Shown: positions 1 through 11,827, counted from the stretch's first letter. The stretch is DNA of 64,000 nucleotides from Ehretia macrophylla (GCA_037974665.1 CM075764.1:86174825-86238824), one strand, 5' to 3'. The notes: generated by a model not told the origin, from the letters alone. A program made the numbers and translations.

Positions 1-1480
1 TATTTGCAGCACTCAAACTGTGGTATTTGTACTGCATTTTCATCTTAACTCTGGAATAAAATACAACACTTTTATACATTCGATGCAATGTAGGTTTGTA
101 CTGAAAAGTGAAGAATTAGACCCGAAATGATTCAAATTACAAGTCAAGAAGTCAGAACGTGAAGTTTCGCGAATCGATGGTTGAACAGAGCCCATAGAGA
201 AAGATTTTGGCTAAAACTAGCACGAAATCAGACTCAAAACGCTAAAAATAGCCCGAAAACACCTTGGTAAACATCCGATCAAAGTCAACAAATTCAAAAA
301 GTCAAAATTTTCTCAGAATTTTGTCTATAAATAGCGTATCAGCCCTTTGAGAATTTTGTAGTTTTTTTAAGTTTTAATATTTATTTTTAAAATTAATTTT
401 TAGTTTATTTTAGAGTTAATTTTAGTAGTAGTAGTTAAATACGGGGGAAGGAAGTATCGCCTAGATAGCTCTTATTCGGGGAAATTTTGCTCGAATAGTT
501 ATTTTTAAAGGAAAATCCGACCCAAGTATTTATTATTCGGGAGAAGTTATACCCGAATAGCTTTTAATAGAAAAACTCTTATTCGAGGAAAATTCATCCC
601 TAGTAACCCTTATTCGGGAGAAATTAGTTCTACCCAAATAGTTATTTTGCATCGGACCTCTGCTCAAATTTCGAGAATCAGAAATATGTGTTCGTCAATA
701 TGGGGAAGCCTTTCTTGTCAATCTTTTATTTACATAATTTGTATTCATTTATGTCTGAGTAGATTGATATCTAGGGAATGATATTGTAAATGACGGTCTT
801 TTAATATATGGTCTCAGATTCAGTTTGTTTAATTCACTTGCAATATATGGCTTGCTTTAATTTAGTATTGTCTTTCATACGTAATGCTTTTAAGTAGATG
901 TTATGATTGTTTTACTTTTGTGCCATATATCCATGCTTTAATAGTGAATCGAATAGCTTGACAACCTTAGATTCCATGAACTATAGGTTATACCACAGTT
1001 CTAGACTAGTAAGGAGAAGTTGATTACTTAGTTAAAAACAGACCTTTTACACCAGGTTGCAAGGACAGATCCATACTATTACTCTACGCTCGTAGATGAA
1101 ACGACACCTAAATCAGAGTTAGTAGTTGGGACTTTAATAGGCTAAGATAATTGACTAGGTTAAAAGTTTGTAGCTTAATCTCTTGCATAGAATTAGAGAC
1201 CCTGGATACCAAGCCTATATTAACTGCCTTATTGCATGTCCATCCTCCAAGATTACTACCCCTCGTATTCAACTAATACTTAGCTTAACTTAGATAATTT
1301 AGTTAGTTGTAGTATAATTTATATTTTTGCACGTTACTCCAAAACTCTTTGCAAATTGTCACTTCAACGCTTTAACACTTTCACACTACTTCACTAACTA
1401 ACTAACGAGCTTCCCTGTGGATACGATTCCGCACTCATAGCACACTACACTACAAGATCCGTTCATTTTAGGGTATTCAA
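1..1480 (+). repeat. Unclassified repeat, possibly a Ty3/gypsy LTR fragment
   Basis: No open reading frame of note is seen. The segment has AT-rich stretches and repeated short blocks of the form TTATTCGGG near 470-620. Near 1412-1425 it contains CCCTGTGGATACGATTCC, a phrase I associate with the 3' portion of plant Athila/Ogre-type LTRs, read on the plus strand. I could not find both ends or a target-site duplication. It lies just beyond the antisense gene of the Tat element, where that element's 3' LTR would be expected, but it does not resemble the 5' LTR at 27593-27998. It is therefore more likely a separate insertion. The assignment is tentative. Confidence 0.3.
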
Positions 1481-1577
1481 ACTTGGTTTATTTTTACACA
1501 CTTTTCACATACCCACCGGGTTGCATCTACTGCCATGTTATATTGCCTTCAGCTGAGATGTTGACACATCATCACCT

Positions 1578-1627
1578 TGACGTAACGGTTGGTATTCCCA
1601 AGAAGGTCACTTTTTTGCCTATAAATA
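1578..1627 (+). promoter_or_regulatory. Probable promoter of the Tat antisense gene
   Basis: TATAAATA lies at 1620-1627. About 40 bases upstream is TGACGTAA (1578-1585), a bZIP/CRE-like core, followed by an AACGGTT Myb-like core. Downstream is about 240 bases of leader before the first ATG of the antisense reading frames near 1865. The motifs and their spacing are visible; use as a promoter is inferred. Confidence 0.45.
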
Positions 1628-1864
1628 GGCCTTGGCCATTTCAAAATTCACTTTTATTTCCTGCAATCAAGATTACAAAAACTCTCTAAGGCAAAATCGA
1701 TTAACTCAGGATACTCAACTTGGAGAACCTGAAATCTTAAGCTCAGATCCCCTAACTCAAACATTTTCAGTCCACTTAGAAGTTAGGTACGGCCTCGAGT
1801 CCCTCTTCTCTCAGATATTTACACTCTATATATAGGGAGATCGGATTCCGATGATAGTCAGGCC

Positions 1865-2310
1865 ATGGAAGCCATGTCATACAGTAGAGAAGAAGAGACC
1901 CATCCAGCTCGGGGACTTCAGCTCATGAAGGTCAGCAAGAAGAGAGCTCCAATACTTCTACCCCTCGAGATGAGAGGTCAAGACCTGTTTCGCATCGTGG
2001 AGACAGTGATGATGAATGCCAAATTCTCGAAGTCTAGCAGGTCCAAAACGACACCTAGGTGGACCCTATGGGCGGTTGGAGTGACGTAGAAGAGGGGGTT
2101 AACAATGGGTCACCCTTGAATAAATTGGAGGGGTTGGAGATCCCAACAAAAAACATAGGCACCTTGTTCCAGGCTATAGTCTGTGCTGAGCCGATAGAAG
2201 TTAAGCCTCAGCCGAGGTCGAAGACTAGAATAAGCGAGGAAGGTAGCAGCTCATCAGGTCGAGGCAAACAGATATTTGTCTGCTGCCAGAGAGAACGTCA
2301 ATAAACTGTC
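1865..2310 (+). pseudogene. Tat antisense gene, N-terminal part (broken)
   Basis: This is the 5' part of the plus-strand gene that runs antisense to the Tat element. Overlapping frames start at the ATG at 1865 and at 2059. The peptide is hydrophilic and rich in Ser, Arg, Lys and Glu, with no recognised domain, which suits a poorly conserved N-terminal region. The reading ends at 2310, where a solo LTR (2311-6546) is inserted; the gene resumes at 6547. The frames change between pieces, so this is a pseudogene. Continuity with the downstream part follows from the exact GTCCC duplication on both sides of the LTR. Confidence 0.55.
2306..2310 (+). repeat. Target-site duplication, left copy (GTCCC)
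   Basis: GTCCC directly precedes the TGTGGCAACC start of the solo LTR. It is repeated directly after the LTR's GCGTTACA end at 6547-6551. A perfect 5-bp duplication is the size expected for Ty3/gypsy integration. Confidence 0.85.
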
Positions 2311-5300
2311 CCTGTGGCAACCGAGAATTTTATCATATTCATATTTATTGTTGCGTATCTTACTTGTACATTTAAATGTGTCTTTTCTTATTTTTAGCCA
2401 AAAAAATCACTATTCATAACAAAAAAAATTACTGTTTTATTTTTTCTGAAACTGCATTTTTTCCCTGTCATATGACTTATAGGAGGAATGTAAAAAGTGT
2501 TATCTTGTGCATCACGTGTTTGGAAAGTACGTTTAGAAAATATTTTCTTGTATCGTGTGAATAGTAAAATAGTGTTACATTTAAACTAGTTAACTTTATG
2601 TGCATTTTAAGCTTGCAATTGACTAGTCTTGCTTATGTTGACCACCAAATCAGCCAACCACCTATTAAATACCACATATATACATACATTTAGCATATAA
2701 CACTTAGAAAGAAAGAAAAAAAAAAAAAACACGAAACCACCCACGACCCCCTAACCCTGTTACTCTCGAAAGCATAGACATGAGAAGAAGCTTCAACCAT
2801 CTTGCACATTTGATGCCCTAGCTTGAGTTTGGAGGGGTTTTTAGAGCATCCTAGCACTACTACAAGCATTTACATCTAGTAATTGTGAGAGAGTTTCAAG
2901 TTCTTTACATTTGAAGTTTTAAGGTTTATGCTGAATTTTTGTAATTGTTGATTATGGCTAATTCTTTGCTTAGATATGCTTCAAATACCTCCTAATATAC
3001 TTAAAAAATAATCTTTTGTGGCTTAATAGCAATTGTTGTGGTTAGAAATGAAGATTTCATGTTGTAGAAGATGATGAATAGTGTCTGTGAATAGTAACCT
3101 ACGAATTTTGGGATTTTTGCATTTCTAATTGTTTTATTGCTTCTAATTGTTGCTATAACCCTTGAGAGTACTATATGTATCATAAAAATGGTGATAACTT
3201 GACTAGAATTGGAAATTTAGATTAAAATGCAAAGAGGACCTTAAAATGAAATATTGAGTTTGGCATGTTTGATGATGTAGTTGGTCTTAGAAGTGTTAGG
3301 AAGCTCTTAAAATATAATTATGACACTTAATTGTTAATAGGATTAGGTAATTGTAGTTCAAATCACTAAAGAGACTTTTCGGTATTTTTGTGTTGACATG
3401 CTTAAAAATATGATTTCATGTCATTTAGTTGTATTATTAAGTATCATTTGGGGTTACTGGAGTTAGGTTTGAAGCTGGTTATCTCGTATGAAGATTAGAA
3501 CCTAATTTGTAAGCATTTTAAAGGAGTTTTGTTAGAGTTTATGTAAATTAGTTGAGCTTATTGTATGATTAGCTATTTGAGTTATTATAATTGTTATATT
3601 TGTCTATTGAGTGAGTTATAAATTGTAATTTGGGTGAATAAGCATGATAATAATTCTAGGTCATGTTTATAGTTGGATTATGTTTAAGTATTAAGTGTGT
3701 TTGTATAGAAAGTATATCTTTTTGAGTGAAATCTTTTGAGTTAAGTATTTGTGAATAAGTCTAAAGGAGGTACAATCTTTGCTCGCTAAGTTATTGCTAA
3801 AGAAAATCAGTCCATGCGTGCAAGAAATGGAATTAAAAACGTTGATAACTTAATGTGTGTGTGGTCAACCATGGCTGTCCAGATTTTTCAGCGAAATTGA
3901 GACAACTTCGAGCTTAGAACTGTATTAATTGGAGAAGGATTAGGGGTTGAATTATATACCGTTAGAAAGTCTTATGAGTCTAGTTTCTACAGCTTTTTAC
4001 GGTGCATTAATCGGAGTTGTCTAGAGCAAGTTATGATCATTTTGGTGAGATGTGGCAGAAATGCCCTGTTACGCGAGAATCTAAATTTTGTTGTTATTTT
4101 GCTATAGTGATGATATAATTCAGTTCTAATTGGATGTATTCGATCAAGATCTTATTGTGTAGTAGCCTTGGATGATTAATAACGTAATGAGGCTATTATA
4201 GTTATGTTGTTTTCATGAATTGTAATTGAAATCTAATTACTAGTAAAATTAATTTAAATTGAAAGCTATTCTATTCGACTGTGAATGAGAAATGTTAGTA
4301 GAGTTGTGATGGTCACCACCTTTAAAGATAGGTAATGTTTCTATATATGCTAAACAATTCAATTGTTAGAATTAGTTGTTGTTATCAATATGCAACTAGT
4401 GAACACTTAGAAGGGTTAAGTAAACTATGTGGAATAATGTGTTTAATGCTTTTTGAAACTACATGTAAGGTTAATTGTAAGTTGGTAATTGTCTATTATA
4501 TGTTAAATGTAACTAACTTAAGTTAATTCTACTAGTGATATGTTAGAATCTTAGCTTGAAGTATAGTTATTTTACTAAAATGGTATGTTAGTTATTAAAT
4601 GGTTGATAGTTAACTTTTCTATTAGTTGATAAATGCATTTATTTCCCTATGTGTTAATGTTGGGCTATGTTCATGGAGATATTACTAACTATTGTAAGTA
4701 AAGTAGAATATGAATTAGAAGTTCATTAAAGTAGTAAAAGACTGGGTAGTGTCATTGTGAATGAATGTGTCATATGAACATTAAAGTAACCTAACCTTTA
4801 TTATCTATAAATTCTTTGGAGAAATTCTTTGAGTTGAGTTAATGGCAAGTTTATTGTTATGTGGAGTGAATTAGTTTCTTGTACAAGTTATTAACTAAAG
4901 TAAAATGAGAAATAGTATGAGTAACTGCAGGCTCATGTGTTGATTTTAGTTAAACTAAATTCTAGCTCGGTTTATATCTAGTTATAGCATGCTGGTTGAA
5001 TCATTCTCCTTTAAGTTTTTAAACTATCTTCTTAATTAACTTGTAGACTATTGAAAATTTGGAGTATATGTGTTAAATGTTCTAATTACTGTAACTTATA
5101 AGTTGTTTGTACTATATGGAAAAGTTTCAACTTCGACTTTGTCTAACTTGTCTAGTGGTGATTTCCAATTGAAATCTTACAGTGGAATGCTTGTTAGGGT
5201 GACTTAGTAGCATTGTACTAATTAAACCTCAGTTAGAACTAAAGTATAATTATGCATAGCCTACTAATTGTAATGTTCTTATACTCCACGAGTTACTAGC

Positions 5301-6546
5301 TAAAAGTAAAATGTTAGATAAGTTAGGTACATAGATCATGTATTATTTGAACTATATTAATTCTAGTTAATTATTTGGATATTCAAATGGAATTTATATA
5401 GTTAATTGATAAAGTGTTATATTTGTATGAAAAGACTAGGGTTGCACATTTGAGTTAAGTCGAGAAGGTTGGAGTTCATCTAAGCTTTACCTTGCATAAT
5501 TAACCTAATCCAAGGTGAGGGAGTTTTCATCTCTTCTGTACATCTTAACTTATTTTTATTGTTTATAGAGTACATGATTATTAATTGGAAGAGTTTATAT
5601 GTACTATTTACTCACTATCTTTTATTTTCTCGTGTTATTTGTGTTTAATTGCGAGGGCGACCTACTTTGTCGTCCCTCTTATGTGATCATTGATAATCTT
5701 GATTCTCGTGATCTTGACTCGGAATTGCGCAACCTTTTCGAGCATGGTAGTATCGAGTAACACGGGCGGCATCAGGCTTGCCGTGCTCCCTCGGCTACCA
5801 TGGTTTCCTAGTCCCTTTCTCGCTGAGGCATACTCCTCTACCCCAGAGGCGTGGTTCACCTCGTTAAGGCAAACGGATCTACCTCGGGAGAGTTGGGTCG
5901 TAGGATCGAGGTACATTCGGAGTACCCTAACTTGGTAGAGTAAGGGTTTTGCTGGCACTTGCTTGAAGATCTTGGCTCGTGGCTCGTGATTGAAGACAAA
6001 AGCGGAACCGTATCCTTTTTATACGTGGTTAAATACTTGTCTAATTAACTTTGTTATTTTGTGTTGTATATGTTATTATTCTTGTTGTATCTCATGAAAG
6101 CATCACCTCCCTCACTAAGTATACATCTTGTATACTTACCCTCGTTTTTAATACCTTTTAGGATCAATGCTATCTGAGGTAGAAAAGAAGGCTCGAGAGT
6201 TTCGTGTTGACTATGCTGGCTTACGTGGATTGTCATTGAATTCACTTTTGTAATTGTAAAGTTAAGTTTAGAATGTATTGATAGTTATGAATGACTTGTA
6301 ATGTTTTATTAACTTGCAATCTTTACATTGTTGTCTAGTTCACTTGCATGTTTGTAAGGATGAAATGGATTGAGGTTGTGGATTATGATCTGGTGGTGGT
6401 ATGTTGATATTTGCAGGTTTCTAGATAGTACTATATATAGGGAAAACTCTGTCCGTTTTTCCCTAATTTTGGTGACCGGGTTGGAATTGGGTTGTGATTA
6501 GCATGGCTATTAGAGCCTCCGGTCTTGTGAGGGATTGGGGCGTTAC
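2311..6546 (+). mobile_element. Solo LTR A, Tekay/Del-like Ty3 element, 4.2 kb
   Basis: The LTR begins TGTGGCAACCGAG and ends GGATTGGGGCGTTACA (TG...CA ends). It is flanked by perfect GTCCC duplications, so it is a solo LTR left by recombination. Its ends match those of the solo LTR at 42492-46122 read on the other strand. Internally it holds a box at 5651-5678, around CGACCTACTTTGTCG, that recurs in the LTRs at 15964, 17391, 23949 and 43757. A second conserved stretch near 3955-4060 is shared with the solo LTR at 59639-62558. Orientation is inferred by matching ends with the full Tekay-like element at 16322-26534. The short reading frames inside show no domain. At 4.2 kb it is longer than its relatives here. 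Confidence 0.82.
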
Positions 6547-8530
6547 AGTCCCCATGGCCAACAAACGGAAGAGTGAGTGGGTCTTGACCATGGACTACGA
6601 GCTTAAGGTCCCAGGTCGAAATGACTTTGCCTGCTACCCACCAGAGGACTACTTCATCATCTATGACTCGACCTTTGACATCATCTATTTGCCTATGCTC
6701 GCATACCTGGCTGACATTTTGAACCATTTTGAGCTCAACCTGGGTAAGGTAGCGCCTAATGGTTGGGCATATATGACGTCCTTTTACGTCCACTGCCATC
6801 ACAAAAAAGTAATCTCGACCTTGAACCTATTCAAGGAATTCTTCGTATGCAAGCCAAATCTCAAAATGTGTAGATTGTTCTACTTCGCCGCCTATCCCGG
6901 TTATGCTCTTTTCACACGATGGAAGTCATCCAACAAGGGTTGGCACAATGATTATTACTTTGTCAGCTTGGGCACGAATTCGGGGATGAAGAGGACTTGG
7001 ATGCCGAGATTGAAAACAAATTTCAACAAACCCCCATGGCTCTCTAACTCGAAACGCATCTCAACTAATATACTCGGAGCAAGGGAACTTCTACTTGACA
7101 TAGATTACCACCTCGAGTGGCTGAGGATATGAAAATAGAAGTTGTTTGGTACGGGGTCACCCGAAGTGGAAAAAGTTCACCCCGGGCTGATTCTTGAGGA
7201 AAAAGAAGGCGAATAGGAGAAAGAAGAATATGAGGAATAGCCAGAAAAAGGTCAATCCAAAGAACTTGGATCTGATCCCCCTACTTCGTGACCTCAATTT
7301 TCTTGTCTCTTTTCTTTATACTTATCCTTATCAGTAGCTAATACTTTGCATATTTCAGGAATGGCAAGCTAAGTTGTTCTTGCGTATGGCATGAAGAAGA
7401 AAGCTACCCTAAGCCAAGATCAATCAGCGTCCAGGGACTTAGGCATGGGGCCCGTCGTACCCAAGCCTCCCAAAGGTCCAAAAATAGGCCCCTAAGCCAA
7501 AAGGAGAAGTTGCTGAAGGGCTCTGCCGACCCCATCAAAAAGGTATCATCCAAGAAGAGCAGTAAGGGGATAGAGATAAGAGAGCCCACTGGGAAATGTG
7601 CTGGGGGTGTATCCCCTCAAAAGAAGAGGTCCCGACCTCAGGATGACCACGAGAAGGGCATGGAAGTCCACCGATCCAAGAAGGGCCAAGCCATCGGAGC
7701 AGCCGTTGCTGTCGCTACCTCAATCGTTAGGGATCCCAAGCTCGGTACGATCCCATATGACTAGGTAGCCTTAGATTTGCAGACAACCATGGCAACCATA
7801 AGTCTCCTGGTCTCTTAACTTTCTCAAGTCGACGATTCCTTTCAACTAACTCTTTTTGTTGGTCTTTAGGTTGAGTCCCACGCCTTACCCATGTTCAACC
7901 TCATTTCTCAAGCACAAACTTATTCACCCAAGCTCGAGCATAAGTACCAAGAGGCGATAATTGCGCTGGCATCGTACAAGGAGGAGACCAAAAAGAGGTT
8001 TAAGGAGGAAGCCGTAGAGATTAGACATCTCAAGGCGGAGCTCAAGGCCAATGACAAAGGGTTCACGAGTGAGAAGACCTAACTGAGGGAGGCCCATGCC
8101 CTAAAGCTCGATAAGGTCTGATTTGAAAAGAAGGAAGCGAAATAGAAGCTAAAGGACTTTATCAACGAGGTTAGGCTTAGAGAGGAGAAGGCCATCCAAT
8201 CTTTCAAGGATGGCAAGGAGGGAACCCAATTCTTGGGCAATTATGTCGACGATTTATCCAGGCTCGACTATGCCGAAAGATATTTCCTAGGCCAGCTTGC
8301 AGCTTAGGAGATGGTAAAGACCATCTACCCCTACGTGAAGACGGGCTTCATTGAGATAGTGGAAGCCCTCTCAAAAGAGTTTTAGGAGATCCCTGAGATG
8401 GCTCCTGACTTCAAAATTGTCATTCTGGAGATACAGAAATACATTGCAGACGGCGAAGATTGTGGGGAATCTCAAAGTAAGAAAGAAGATACCCCGGCCG
8501 CGAACCCCACCACCAGATGATCCACCTCCA
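6547..8530 (+). pseudogene. Tat antisense gene, PF04195-like domain and coiled-coil tail (broken)
   Basis: Plus-strand coding DNA lying downstream of, and antisense to, the minus-strand Tat pol. From 6555 the peptide contains CYPPEDYFIIYDSTFD, then a PNGWAYM segment. This pattern (PPxGYFxxY, then PNGWR, then an aromatic W/FxxxPG segment) is what I know from the plant 'putative gypsy type transposon' family PF04195. After about 7130 the frame shifts. A charged Lys/Glu-rich helical region at 7891-8430 looks like a coiled coil, as in the C-terminal halves of these proteins. In-frame stops at 8080-8390 read as CAA, CGA or CAG codons changed by C-to-T. Tat elements such as Grande and Retand are known to carry an antisense ORF here. 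Function unknown; pseudogene here. Confidence 0.7.
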
Positions 8531-8742
8531 CAGTGCCTCCTCAGGCCTGAAATTTTGTATCTTATTGTATCACGGCCCGAGGCGGCCCTCTTTATACTTG
8601 TTCGTTATTGTTAATAAAATTGTTGTCTAATTTTAATTTAGTTCTCTCCACTTTGTTATCTTTGAATGAATGAATCTTTCAATTTTTGCAAAGTAGATTA
8701 GGTCGGCAACCAAACAAATTAAGTTAAGCCAACCTTAAACTC
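8531..8742. other. Tat spacer, no gene seen
   Basis: Short AT-rich spacer between the end of the antisense gene and the 117-bp tandem repeat. It could hold the antisense transcript's 3' untranslated region, but no clear signal is seen. Confidence 0.4.
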
Positions 8743-9177
8743 GAGCTGGGTATTTCAGTAATCAATGAATAAGTGCGAAACCACGAACTTATATTGACAT
8801 TGTACACGAGCTGAGTTCGTAATATATACAACTTAATCAAATTGAGTTGACATAAGATCCGAACTGGACATTTATTAGTCAATGATCAAGTGTGACCATA
8901 TCCTTGTATTGGTTTCATACATGAGCTGGGCGTTGGTTAGATCTTAAAGACAATCAAGTCAAACTGATATAGGATTTGAGCTGGACCTCTCTGATCAATG
9001 AACAAGTGTGATAACAGGACCTTGTATTGATATTAATACCTAGGCTGGGCGTTTAATGAACGAGACTTAACCAAGTTAGATCGATCATGGGCCCGAGCCA
9101 GAACTTGAACAATCAATGAATAAGGGTGAGATCACGACCATATGTTGATGTTATACTCTAGCTGGGCATTTATTAAG
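8743..9177. repeat. 117-118 bp tandem repeat, about 3.7 copies, in the Tat 3' region
   Basis: Units begin at GAGCTGG or variants at 8743, 8861, 8978 and 9095, giving a period of 117-118 bp. Each unit has two halves, with the GAGCTGG motif recurring at 8808, 8923, 9042 and about 9160. A second landmark, ATCAATGAATAAG or a variant, follows each major start. Copies are diverged by eye. Tat/Ogre elements are known to carry tandem repeats between pol and the 3' LTR, and such arrays can seed satellite DNA. Confidence 0.8.
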
Positions 9178-9479
9178 TGTTTTTTTTGTAACGACTTGAA
9201 TTATTCTTAGGTATTGAGTGGCCTAAATAGTCTAGGTTTAGGAGTATATTTCCTTACAACCTCGTCTTACCTCGGACCATAATGGGATTAGCATGTGTTT
9301 GGCTAAACAACCGAGTTAGCCTTTATCAAGTAACAAGGGCGTTTTGATAACCGCGACCCCGTTATTGTTCTAGGACTAAAAGCGTGCACCAACCTTCGAA
9401 CGATGTATAAAATTTCATAAGTATGTACGAAAACATAGACTTGTTATTTCAAAGGATTTTAGTACATTTTGTTTAGTTA
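9178..9479. other. Tat spacer between tandem repeat and integrase end
   Basis: Begins with a T-run at 9180. It has no coding potential that I recognise and is consistent with the untranslated region downstream of pol (pol is on the minus strand). Confidence 0.4.
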
Positions 9480-10740
9480 TGCAATTTACACAAAATAGCT
9501 CTTTAAATGCTAGGCATTCCAAGGATTTCTCAGTTGTTTTCCATATTTATCAACAAGATAGAAGGTTCCATGTCGGAGCTCTTTTTCCACTTGGTACGGT
9601 CCCTCCCAGAGCGGGGAGAGCTTGCCACTTAAGTTCGGCTGAAAGATGGCTCTTCTCAAGACTAAATCTCCTTCCCTAATCAACTTAGGCTTGACCTGTT
9701 TCGCAAAGGCTTTCTTCATAGCCTACTTGTTAGCCAGCATCCTGATTTGAGCCTTGGCTCGCAACTCTTCAGCCAGATCAAGCTCTTCTTAGATCCTAGA
9801 TTCGTTTATTTCTTCATCATGGAGGAGAGTCCTACTGGTGAGAGACCCGATCTCCACTGGCAGAATTGCTTCCACGCCGAAAGTCAAATTGAAGGGCGAC
9901 TCTCCCGTCGCCGAGCTGGATGTGGTGCGATGAACCCACTGGACCTCGGGAAGTATCATTGCCCATTGTCCCTTTTGCCTATCTTAGCTTGGTTTTTAGA
10001 CCCTGCAAAATAGATCTATTAGTAACCTCGCCCTGGCCATTATATTGAGGATGGGCAATAGATGAGAATCTAAGATCAATTCCAATCTCGGCACATTTCC
10101 TACGAAAGTATGCACTATCAAATTGTTTGCAATGGCCTGTCCCTATAACCTTGGGTACCCTAAATCGAAAAATAATGAACCTCTAAGTAAAGTTCTACAC
10201 TACCTTATCAGTGATATTTTCCACAGCCTCGGCCTCGATCCACTTAGTGAAGTAGTCAACAGCCACAAAAGTATACTTCTTCAACCCTATACTATTCAGA
10301 AGCAGACCAATAATATCCAAACCCCACTAATAAAATGGCCACAAACTCAGCATCACCATTAAATCCACTGCGAGTTTTCTCTGAATATTGGCGAATTGCT
10401 GACAAAAATCTCATCTTTTCACGAAGTCCTTGGCATCATGTTCCAGAGTAGGTCAGAAATATCCTTGCCTCAAGGCCTTCTGGGCTAAAGCTTTGCCCTC
10501 GAGGTGATTCCCACATATGCCTTCATGGATTTTCCTCAATATATAGTTTCCCTCCTCAGACCTTACAGACTTCAATAGAGGCCAAGTATAAGCTCTTTTA
10601 TATAGCTGCCCTGTAATGATAACAAACTGCGAAGCCTGCCGCTCTATTTTTCGAGTCGCTTTCTCATTATCTAGGACTATACCTTCCTCAAGGAAGTTCA
10701 GGATTGACTTAGACCAATCTGGGCTCACCTTAAACTCCAA
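9480..10740 (-). pseudogene. Tat integrase (broken)
   Basis: Read on the minus strand, the order is: an H2C2 zinc-binding region in 10453-10740 (KIHEGICGNHLEGKALAQKA); the catalytic core in several frames, with WGLDIIG (first Asp) near 10340 and AHPQYNGQGEVTNRS near 10060; then a C-terminal segment at 9510-9719 containing LVLRRAIFQPN and LSPLWEGPYQV. All are familiar from Ty3 integrases of the Tat group. The stop before WGLDIIG is TAG, where relatives have Gln. Several other stops and at least two frame changes make it inactive. The integrase would insert the element's cDNA into chromosomes. Confidence 0.8.
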
Positions 10741-10758
10741 GACCGAAATTCCATCAAT

Positions 10759-11110
10759 CTAGACGTTTGGCTCATAAACCTCCTCAACATGAACTAGCAT
10801 AGGTCGGTTCTCTCCAGCCACTAATTTGGATAAGACGTCATCTTTGACATTTTTTTCCTTCAGGATTTGTTGCATCGAAAACCTATAGAATCCCAAGTTA
10901 AGCTTCTTCACCTTGCTAAGATATGCAAGCATCACTGCATCCTTGGCTTCAAATTCCTTAGACACCTGGTTGGCAATCAATTGAGAATCTGTATATATCT
11001 ATACAGTCTGGGCTCCGAGCAGGGAAGCTATTCTTAGGCCTGCTAATAATGCCTAGTAGTTAGCTTCATTATTAGAGGTCGGGAATGTAAACTTCATCGA
11101 GTACTAGTGT
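10759..11110 (-). pseudogene. Tat second RNase H (archaeal-type, aRNH) domain, broken
   Basis: At 10759-10980 the minus strand encodes IANQVSKEFEAKDAVMLAYL and then VKDDVLSKLVAGEN. This matches the 'VNQVxGEYxAKexxMxxYL...ARADxLSxLA' pattern of the extra RNase H domain that marks the Tat lineage. Just upstream near 11040-11080 is the NNEA...ALLAG segment, with a TAG inside. The extra RNase H follows the ordinary one and precedes integrase, as in other Tat elements. It is the main reason for choosing Tat over other Ty3 lineages. Confidence 0.75.
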
Positions 11111-11178
11111 TCATGCCCCATCGGGTCAAGAATCACTACCCTAGCTCCGCTGCCTGACTTTCCTGTTGCCCTATCAAC

Positions 11179-11640
11179 CTAGATCTTCCAAACTTCTTCA
11201 AGATTGTGCTCAATTCGTCCAGTGCACTCTACTACAAAATCAGCAACTGTTTGGGCCTTAATCGTCGTTCTCAACTGATAAGTTATATCAAATTGGCTCA
11301 GTTCTACTGCCCACTTGAGAAGTTTGCCTGAGGTCTTTAGTTTATGCAGAATCGACTTGAGCGGCGAGTCGATCATTACCTTAATAGTATGTACATCAAA
11401 ATAGGGCCTCAACTTCCTAGACACCATGACCAAGGCTATAGCAATCTTCTCCAAAGATGAATATCTTGTCTTGGCACCTCTCAGAGTTTTACTAACATAG
11501 TAGACAGGCTTCTGATCTTTGTCTTCCTCCTGGACTATCGCAGCTACCACTGTTGTACCCGAGCATGCCAAATATACTACCAGTTCCTCCTCCTCCTCAG
11601 GTTAGGAAAGCAGAGGAGGAGAAGATAGGTATTTCTTTAG
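11179..11640 (-). pseudogene. Tat RNase H domain (broken)
   Basis: Minus-strand peptide with DQKPVYYVSKTLRGAKTRYS, KIAIALVMVSRKLRPYF and later LLKWAVELSQFDI. These are the usual RNase H landmarks after RT in Ty3 elements (PVYYVSK, Y..LEK.a.ALv, L.PYF, W...LseFDI). The domain would degrade RNA in RNA/DNA hybrids during reverse transcription. It lies 3' of RT on the minus strand. The frame breaks near 11600 and downstream. Confidence 0.78.
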
Positions 11641-11827
11641 ATCATCAAATGCTTTTTGACATTCGTTCGTACATTCAAAATTCTTGGGGTTCCTCAAGAC
11701 TTTGAAAACCGGCGCACATTTGTCATCTAACCTAGACATAAACCAGCTTAAGGCTGCCACTTGCCTGTGAATTCCTGTACATCATTAACTCAGCTCGGGG
11801 GGCTAGATTTAAGATAGCTTGAATCTT

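Noticed and set aside
1-1480. 3' LTR of the Tat element
   Set aside because: It does not share the TGATG/CATCA ends or content of the 5' LTR at 27593-27998.
6494-6546. First 17 codons of an open frame leading into the PF04195-like region
   Set aside because: They lie inside the end of solo LTR A; the frame is open by chance across the insertion boundary.
8743-9177. Regularly spaced repeats as a CRISPR array
   Set aside because: Units are ~117 bp, contiguous and diverged, within a plant retrotransposon; no spacers.
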